From the NCBI RefSeq assembly GCF_009711475.1, contig NZ_SMMD01000873.1, forward strand, positions 1-12,550: a stretch of DNA of 12,550 bases, given 5' to 3'. How positions within the stretch are numbered: the stretch's first letter is position 1; each line of letters begins with the position of its first letter. The notes beneath the pieces are model-generated. The model did no database searches and was not told the origin of the DNA. It saw nothing but the letters and a program-made list of their open reading frames with translations. Shown here piece by piece: positions 1-4,786 of the stretch. This stretch comes from Fulvivirga aurantia (lineage in GTDB: Bacteria > Bacteroidota > Bacteroidia > Cytophagales > Cyclobacteriaceae). The position numbers and the translations under genes were made by a program.

Positions 1-17
1 CAAGAATTCAATTAAAG

Positions 18-52
18 CGGTTTCACGACTCTGTGGCCGTTATTTGTTTTTT
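18..52 (+). terminator. weak possible terminator of an upstream gene
   Basis: An imperfect hairpin can be drawn with CGG (18-20) and CAC (24-26) pairing to GTG (33-35) and CCG (37-39). It is followed within a few bases by a T-rich stretch ending in six Ts (47-52). It could end a gene lying left of the window. The stem is short and bulged, so this is a weak call; the same bases must also contain the greA leader. Confidence 0.2.
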
Positions 53-77
53 ATAAGAGAATTAAAATATATATACT

Positions 78-551
78 ATGAGCAAGGTCGCTTACTATAC
101 GAAAGAAGGATTAGATAAACTCAAAAATGAGCTCAATGAGCTTAAGACTAAGGGTAGAGCCGATATTGCCAAGCAAATTGCTGAAGCAAGAGATAAAGGC
201 GATTTAAGTGAGAATGCAGAGTATGATGCTGCTAAAGATGCGCAAGGGCATTTAGAGGCAAAAATAGCACAGTTAGAAGAGGTAGTAGGAAATGCAAGAG
301 TTATCGATGAAGGATCTATCGATACCTCTAAAGTTTCAATTTTATCTAAAGTGAAAATCAAAAACAGCAAAAATGGAGCGGCATTCACTTACATGCTCGT
401 TTCTGAAGAAGAAGCTGATCTGAAGGCACACAAGATATCTGTACAATCACCGATTGGTAGAGGTTTGTTGGGAAAAAAAGAGGGTGATAAAGCTAAAATA
501 GAAACACCTGGTGGTGAAATAGAATTTGAAATCATTGAAATAGGACTCTAA
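78..551 (+). CDS. greA: transcription elongation factor GreA
   Basis: GreA rescues backtracked RNA polymerase by entering the secondary channel and stimulating cleavage of the nascent RNA 3' end. The 157-residue length is normal for the family (about 158). Residues 1-75 form the N-terminal coiled coil, with the acidic tip motif GDLSENAEYDAAKD; D42 and E45 correspond to the catalytic acidic pair of E. coli GreA (D41, E44). The C-terminal half (about 80-157) is the FKBP-like domain that docks on polymerase, with the conserved SPIGRGLLGK segment. The ATG at 78 gives the expected MSKVAYYTKEG start. Its TAA stop shares one base with the ATG of the HIT gene (TAATG), suggesting translational coupling. 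The leader is AT-rich with no clear Shine-Dalgarno, as usual in Bacteroidota. Identification is firm. Confidence 0.97.
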   Translation: MSKVAYYTKEGLDKLKNELNELKTKGRADIAKQIAEARDKGDLSENAEYDAAKDAQGHLEAKIAQLEEVVGNARVIDEGSIDTSKVSILSKVKIKNSKNGAAFTYMLVSEEEADLKAHKISVQSPIGRGLLGKKEGDKAKIETPGGEIEFEIIEIGL

Positions 552-943
552 TGGCAAGCTTATTTACGAAGATTATCAATAGAGAAATTCCAGGCCATAT
601 TGTGGCTGAGAATGATGATTTTATCGCTTTTTTAGATATCAACCCGCTCGTGGAGGGACATTGCCTTGTAGTGCCAAAGAAAGAAGTAGACTACATCTAT
701 GATTTGGAAGATGATCAACTTGCTGGCCTGCATGTATTTGGAAAGCGTGTGGCAAAAGCCATAGAGAAATCAATTCCTTGCCTTAGAGTAGGAGTGGCAG
801 TAATCGGACTTGAAGTGCCTCATACACATGTGCATCTTGTACCTCTGAATACGATGGATGATATTAATTTCTCCAGACCCAAGCTGAATCCGTCACAGGC
901 AGAGTTGGCTACTGTTTGTCAGAATATTAAATCACATCTTTAG
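551..943 (+). CDS. HIT family protein (histidine-triad nucleotide hydrolase/transferase)
   Basis: A 130-residue single-domain HIT protein. The histidine triad HTHVHLVP lies at residues 91-98, with H91, H93 and H95; by family knowledge the middle and last part of this motif supply the nucleophilic His that attacks the alpha-phosphate of nucleotide substrates such as AMP-lysine or dinucleotides. The N-terminus (SLFTKIINREIPGHIVAEND, then FLDINPLVEGHCLVVPK) is the standard HIT fold opening. It resembles the Hint branch more than GalT or Ap4A hydrolase, but the physiological substrate cannot be read from sequence. It starts at the ATG overlapping the greA stop, so it is probably co-transcribed with greA. 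Its last 4 bases overlap the convergent gpsA end. Confidence 0.95.
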   Translation: MASLFTKIINREIPGHIVAENDDFIAFLDINPLVEGHCLVVPKKEVDYIYDLEDDQLAGLHVFGKRVAKAIEKSIPCLRVGVAVIGLEVPHTHVHLVPLNTMDDINFSRPKLNPSQAELATVCQNIKSHL

Positions 944-2004
944 TCCAGGAAGTCGATATCCACATTATAGGGATATTTCATAAGAAATTGTAGGGCTCGA
1001 TCAACTGTGAGTCCTTCAAATAAAACAGAATAGAGGGCCTCAGTAATTGGGGCCCTTACTTTATAGTGCTCGGCAAACTTTTTTGCAATTCTCACTGTGT
1101 TCACACCTTCAGCCACTTCTTCCATGCTTTCGATGATTTGGTCTAAATTTTCACCCGTTGCAAGTCTGTACCCCACGGTAAAGTTTCTACTGTGAGTACT
1201 GTTACATGTGGCTACCAAATCACCGACACCGGCTAGTCCTATAAACGCATGTAAATCACCACCCATGGCTTTGCCCAGGTAGATCATTTCAATCATTCCA
1301 CGACTAATGAGAAGGCCTTTGGCGTTTTCTCCCAGTCCCAAACCACTTAAAGCTCCTGAGGCGATGGCAATGATATTTTTGAGTACACCGGCTAATTCTA
1401 TACCGATCAAATCGCTGTTTCCATAAACCTGAAAACGATCATTTCTTAATAGTTTTTCACCTTCACGTATCACTTCATTAAATCGGCTGGCTACAACTGT
1501 AGCCGCTGGTTGCTCATCGGCCATTTCGCGAGCAAGGTTAGGTCCGGCTAGGCAGCCAATTCTCACCACTACGCTTTCATCACGTATTACCTCGCTCATC
1601 GTACGGATACTATCCCTAGTAATAGCCTCTGCAGTTTCCAAAGTTTCTCCTTTAGGTAGTGAAAGATCAAGACCTTTTGTACCATGGATGAGAATGTGAT
1701 AGGGGTGTAAATACGGAGAAAGCAGCTGCATCATCGACCTAAAAGCCGAAGACGGAACAATAGGAAAAATGATATCACAAGTATTTGCGATATAGCTTAG
1801 GTCTCCGGTAGGTATTACATTTTTATGTAGCTTATGACCGCGATGCGTACGCGTTTCAGCTATTTTTTTGATGGTTTCACTATCTCGAGAGTAGAGTAGT
1901 ACCTCACTCTTCTCTGCCAGGATATTGGCAATGGCCGACCCAAAACTGCCAGCTCCGATTACTGCTACAGGTTTTTTAGACAATTTTTTCGAGGTCATAG
2001 CCAT
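940..2004 (-). CDS. gpsA: NAD(P)+-dependent glycerol-3-phosphate dehydrogenase GpsA
   Basis: Cytosolic enzyme reducing dihydroxyacetone phosphate to sn-glycerol 3-phosphate, the backbone precursor of phospholipids. It has 354 residues, slightly longer than the usual 330-340 because of a short N-terminal extension. The Rossmann motif GAGSFG is at residues 17-22. HGTKGL contains K110 and GIELAGVLKN contains K209, matching the two conserved active-site lysines (K209 corresponds to E. coli K190 as recalled). The GLAGVGDLVATCNSTHSRN segment (about 256-274) is diagnostic. The start ATG at 2004 lies inside the last codons of the acyltransferase gene, giving a 29-base overlap in another frame; an in-frame ATG at 1998 is an alternative two codons later. 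The overlap implies translation coupled to the acyltransferase, whose likely substrate is GpsA's product. No terminator separates it from the convergent HIT gene. Confidence 0.97.
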   Translation of the reverse strand: MAMTSKKLSKKPVAVIGAGSFGSAIANILAEKSEVLLYSRDSETIKKIAETRTHRGHKLHKNVIPTGDLSYIANTCDIIFPIVPSSAFRSMMQLLSPYLHPYHILIHGTKGLDLSLPKGETLETAEAITRDSIRTMSEVIRDESVVVRIGCLAGPNLAREMADEQPAATVVASRFNEVIREGEKLLRNDRFQVYGNSDLIGIELAGVLKNIIAIASGALSGLGLGENAKGLLISRGMIEMIYLGKAMGGDLHAFIGLAGVGDLVATCNSTHSRNFTVGYRLATGENLDQIIESMEEVAEGVNTVRIAKKFAEHYKVRAPITEALYSVLFEGLTVDRALQFLMKYPYNVDIDFLD

Positions 2005-3661
2005 CCATTCTGTTGTGGTAGTAATATAAGGTGTTTAAGTCCTTGGTTTGTATATTGTTTGATTTGTCCATGATCAATGGTCTGCGTGCATGATACATTC
2101 CTACGTTATCAATACCGAGTTTAATCACTTCATCAAGTTTTCCTTTGAGGTGCGCAGCTACATTTACCTGATCTTTCTTCTTGAGTTTCATTACCTTTTT
2201 TCTGCATTTTTTAAATGCTTTTTTAAAAGTCTCATAGTCGATACTCAAGTCTTCTTCCGGCAGTCTTAAAAACTCATATAAATCAAGCTTGGGATACCTT
2301 TTACGCCAAATTCTAAAAGCTACAAAAGCCACAAGGTGACTGGCAAATACACGATTGATCCTGTGGTACTCCTTCACAATCACTTCGCTCAAGTGGCGTG
2401 TGTATTCTTCCTCCCGTTGTTTATCTATCGTTATTTCACCATTTGATGTGAAGTAGTCTCGTGTATTGATAAACCTCCCTTGTCTATCGATACTACGGCC
2501 CTGCTCATCTACATAATTGCCCATAAGGTCTAAACCTCTCCCGATAGAAACTGAGATGTCAGAACCTTTTGTGAAAAATTTGATCAGGAATTTGATCATT
2601 TTGTATGAAGAAGAATATTCATCTGACTCAGAGTAATACCTCTCCTGGCCTTTTTGCTGGAGATACTCATTGATGAGAGCCGGAGCTTCTAAAACAAAAT
2701 TATAGTTAATAACGACCGGTACTATGAATATTTTCTCAGCCTTACCGTTTGGCTTCTCCTTAAATATGGCACGCTGTGCTTCCATAGCTGTGCCAAGGAG
2801 CCCAAGTTTTAGGCTATCTTCTATTCTTCCTGATCTCGATCGGGTACCTCCGGGGAAGAAAAGGCTGTGCGCCCCTTTTTGTATCGCCAGGTTAGAATAG
2901 GTTTTTAAAGTCTCGAGATAGATAGGGTTTTTCTTTCTTCTATCTACTTTGTAGGCACCGAGGCTATTCATAAAATAAGCCAGGATGTTTATGTTAAAAA
3001 GATTAAGACCCGCACCGTATATAAATGCCGGCAACCCAATAACATGTATTATCCACCCGATAAGAATAGAATCGAGATTGCTAAAATGCGTAGGCACCAT
3101 CACTACTGTGCCTTTTTTTGCAAGGTTTCTCAGGAGTTTTGTCTTGCCTGTGATTTGTATTTTGTCTCTTAGCGTATACTCGTTTCTGAAAAAGGCACCA
3201 AAACGTTTTACACGAGTAGCATTAAGTAATCTGGCAAACCCAAATTTGACAATCTCACGCGCTAGCTTGTAGCGGCTTTTCTTGAAGTTACCGGCTATTT
3301 CATGAGCGTATCTCGAGCTGATTTTTCTTATTAGAGCTTCTTCTTTAGCTCTGGAGTTGGTTTCTCCGGCAAGATCTACTAACTCATCTTTTATAGATGA
3401 CCAAAACTTATACTCATCGTCAGGGTCTACACGCCATGGATTTTGCTTGATTCGCAGCTGCTCGAGATACATGGTGTTCTCGATCTCATCTCTCAGGTTA
3501 TTTTTGCCATTATTTTCTGCGCTTAGTCTGGCTACCGCGGTATCTACAACCTCTCCTATAAACTGCTTGCGATTTTTACTTAATTGAACCACCGGCCAGT
3601 CTTCTGTTCCCGGAAGAATTGGTTCATAAGATTTATTTTTAGAATCGCCTTTAGGCTTCAT
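1976..3661 (-). CDS. PlsB/PlsC-type acyltransferase, probable glycerol-3-phosphate acyltransferase
   Basis: A 561-residue protein with an acyltransferase core at roughly residues 140-340. Motif I is THFSNLDS with H192 and D197 (the HX4D catalytic dyad). Motif II-like GAYKVDRRK is at about 235-243. Motif III is FPGGTRSRSG (269-278). Motif IV-like VPVVINY precedes a segment recalling PlsB (FVLEAP). At 561 residues it is far longer than PlsC (about 240) and shorter than E. coli PlsB (about 800), with extra N-terminal (1-140) and C-terminal (about 400-561) regions rich in charged residues. The family transfers an acyl chain to glycerol 3-phosphate or lysophosphatidate at the membrane. The overlap with gpsA favours glycerol 3-phosphate, by inference. 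Motif III has Gly at residue 271 where PlsC and PlsB normally have Glu. The ATG at 3661 follows a 45-base gap carrying an exact -7 box. Confidence 0.88.
   Translation of the reverse strand: MKPKGDSKNKSYEPILPGTEDWPVVQLSKNRKQFIGEVVDTAVARLSAENNGKNNLRDEIENTMYLEQLRIKQNPWRVDPDDEYKFWSSIKDELVDLAGETNSRAKEEALIRKISSRYAHEIAGNFKKSRYKLAREIVKFGFARLLNATRVKRFGAFFRNEYTLRDKIQITGKTKLLRNLAKKGTVVMVPTHFSNLDSILIGWIIHVIGLPAFIYGAGLNLFNINILAYFMNSLGAYKVDRRKKNPIYLETLKTYSNLAIQKGAHSLFFPGGTRSRSGRIEDSLKLGLLGTAMEAQRAIFKEKPNGKAEKIFIVPVVINYNFVLEAPALINEYLQQKGQERYYSESDEYSSSYKMIKFLIKFFTKGSDISVSIGRGLDLMGNYVDEQGRSIDRQGRFINTRDYFTSNGEITIDKQREEEYTRHLSEVIVKEYHRINRVFASHLVAFVAFRIWRKRYPKLDLYEFLRLPEEDLSIDYETFKKAFKKCRKKVMKLKKKDQVNVAAHLKGKLDEVIKLGIDNVGMYHARRPLIMDKSNNIQTKDLNTLYYYHNRMDGYDLEKIV
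2577..2598. repeat. 10-bp direct repeat inside the acyltransferase gene
   Basis: AATTTGATCA occurs at 2577-2586 and again at 2589-2598, separated by two bases. On the coding strand it encodes a repeated hydrophobic/basic pattern (IKF-LIKF). It is probably a by-product of the amino acid pattern and not a functional element. Confidence 0.6.
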
Positions 3662-3682
3662 TCAACCCAATTTTGGTGAACT

Positions 3683-3690
3683 CAAAGATA
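3683..3690 (-). promoter_or_regulatory. candidate -7 promoter box for the acyltransferase-gpsA pair
   Basis: Read on the minus strand, these bases are TATCTTTG, an exact match to the Bacteroidota -7 consensus TAnnTTTG. It sits 21 bases upstream of the acyltransferase ATG and would give a leader of about 15 nt. No TTG lies at the usual 17-23 base spacing upstream (nearest spacings are about 12 and 27), so the -33 half is not supported. If real, it lets the lipid genes be transcribed apart from the two hypothetical genes upstream. Confidence 0.4.
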
Positions 3691-3706
3691 GAATAAACTG
3701 CTCAAT

Positions 3707-4381
3707 CTAACTATGCTCAATTCGGATATATTCCCCCGATACAGTTCCTGATATAACCGGGACAATTTTATCTTCTTCAGTCATTAGCTCGAAATGTTTT
3801 CCGAGAAGGAGAGGATCAAAAACAAAGTATTCGTTCTTTTTCCTGAAAACCTCATCGTAATAGCTTAACCTGCATTGGTCGGAAAATGTTAATTGGGCTT
3901 TAGACTCATGCTCTTCAGCCAGGTCATTCGTCACCTTCAAATAGAAGAACGAACCCTTTTCACCAAAAGTAAATATTTGCCTGGCGTATTTTGAGAAAGC
4001 TAAAAGATTAGGTGTTGGTTTTTTAATAAAGAAATCAAACTCTTTCACCTTAGTTGCTATAGACAGGGTTGGTGTGCCATCATAGCCGTAATAAATTAAT
4101 AGGATGCCCAATACCATACCGCTTAAAAGCAACCAGGGGTTACCCAAATCTTTTAGCAAAGCCAATAGAGCAAAGGGAGCCAGAATACCTCCCAAGATCA
4201 GCGGAAGAAGAAGTAGCTTATGCTTAAAATTTAATTCCTGAATATCTGATAAATCAAATTGCTCAAGTCGGCCTTTATATTTAATAAAGAGCGACTTTTT
4301 GGAAAGAAAACATCGATTTTTCTCGTCTCCCAGCCTGGCAATGTAGCTGGTGGCAATGATAGGTTCCTGGTTTATATGCAT
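3707..4381 (-). CDS. hypothetical membrane protein with two TM segments, PH-like N-terminus
   Basis: I do not recognise this 224-residue protein as a named family. Residues 1-54 are soluble and contain FLSKKSLFIKYKGRLEQFDLSDI, a pattern resembling bacterial PH-like domains, in which a beta strand is followed by a 'sDI' turn; this is a tentative resemblance. Two hydrophobic helices follow (about 55-76 and 83-99), joined by a very short turn, so they probably form a hairpin with both soluble parts on the same side. Residues 100-224 form a second soluble region with no motif I know. There is no signal peptide. The ATG shares one base with the stop of the 80-residue gene upstream (TAATG), indicating an operon and coupled translation. 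The stop is 45 bases from the acyltransferase start. Confidence 0.8.
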   Translation of the reverse strand: MHINQEPIIATSYIARLGDEKNRCFLSKKSLFIKYKGRLEQFDLSDIQELNFKHKLLLLPLILGGILAPFALLALLKDLGNPWLLLSGMVLGILLIYYGYDGTPTLSIATKVKEFDFFIKKPTPNLLAFSKYARQIFTFGEKGSFFYLKVTNDLAEEHESKAQLTFSDQCRLSYYDEVFRKKNEYFVFDPLLLGKHFELMTEEDKIVPVISGTVSGEYIRIEHS

Positions 4382-4623
4382 TAGAGTAAATGCTCAGTAG
4401 CGCCCTCAAGAGCATCATGCATCTCTTTAAATCTTTTTTGAGCGGCTTTCATAAAGCTTTCATTGAGTACTTCGTCTAAATCTTTTTCTTCCAGTACATC
4501 CATTTCATCTATTTTGAAGGTTTGCTCAATGTCGCCTTGTTCAAGTTTTATAAGGTATTTACTATTCCAATTAAAAATTGTCACCTTACATATAGGATGG
4601 TTTATCTCTTTTACTACTCTCAT
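4381..4623 (-). CDS. small conserved-looking hypothetical protein, 80 aa
   Basis: An 80-residue soluble protein. The N-terminal half alternates hydrophobic and polar residues (ICKVTIFNWNSKYLIKLE), suggesting a small antiparallel beta sheet. The C-terminal third is acidic and helical (from about residue 43). I recall similar short uncharacterised proteins in other Bacteroidota but cannot give a family or function. There are no Cys pairs, signal peptide or TM segment. It is the first gene of the leftward group and overlaps the next gene by one base. A possible minus-strand -7 box (TAGTTTTG, 4765-4772) lies about 140 bases upstream. The reading frame is supported by the tight coupling with its neighbour and by its protein-like composition. 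Confidence 0.75.
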   Translation of the reverse strand: MRVVKEINHPICKVTIFNWNSKYLIKLEQGDIEQTFKIDEMDVLEEKDLDEVLNESFMKAAQKRFKEMHDALEGATEHLL

Positions 4624-4744
4624 ATTATCTCTATTGAATCTTTGCCCGCCATTTTTTCGTAAATCATACTACTCTATGGCTGCACGATTTTTGCTGTCTT
4701 TGGAAGAACAATCATTAAATATTGTAACTTATTCATTAAATTTA

Positions 4745-4786
4745 ATGTTCTTGAAATCGCGAGACAAAACTAATTTTTTGATTTGA
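4745..4786 (+). other. possible 13-codon upstream ORF ending on the start of the secreted-protein gene
   Basis: An ATG at 4745 opens a 13-codon frame (MFLKSRDKTNFLI) whose TGA at 4784-4786 overlaps the TTG start of the next gene as TTGA. That geometry could allow coupled initiation at a weak start codon. A promoter placed at 4751-4778 would exclude this ORF from the transcript, so it is only a possibility. Confidence 0.15.
4751..4778 (+). promoter_or_regulatory. weak candidate promoter for the secreted multidomain protein
   Basis: TTG (4751-4753) is followed after 17 bases by TAATTTTT (4771-4778), a 7/8 match to TAnnTTTG. The implied transcription start falls almost on the TTG start codon, which would make the transcript leaderless. 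This makes the assignment doubtful, but no better match was found in the 4624-4782 gap. Confidence 0.2.

Noticed and set aside
95..388. Minus-strand ORF of 97 codons opposite greA
   Set aside because: It lies wholly antisense to a firmly identified gene and shows low-complexity Ser/Leu-rich composition typical of a shadow frame.
2577..2598. Direct repeat AATTTGATCA as a possible mobile-element footprint
   Set aside because: It is fully in the acyltransferase reading frame with no inserted sequence between copies, so it is better explained by the repeated IKF codons.
2985..3587. Two plus-strand ORFs opposite the acyltransferase gene
   Set aside because: They are antisense to a gene with clear motifs and have no recognisable domain or upstream signals.
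4765..4772. Minus-strand TAGTTTTG as promoter for the 80-aa gene
   Set aside because: It matches TAnnTTTG but lies about 140 bases from the start and lacks a spaced TTG; one such match in AT-rich DNA is expected by chance.
4463..4786. 107-codon plus-strand ORF across the divergent gap
   Set aside because: Mostly antisense to the 80-residue gene and Ser-rich. Only its last 13 codons are kept as a possible upstream ORF.
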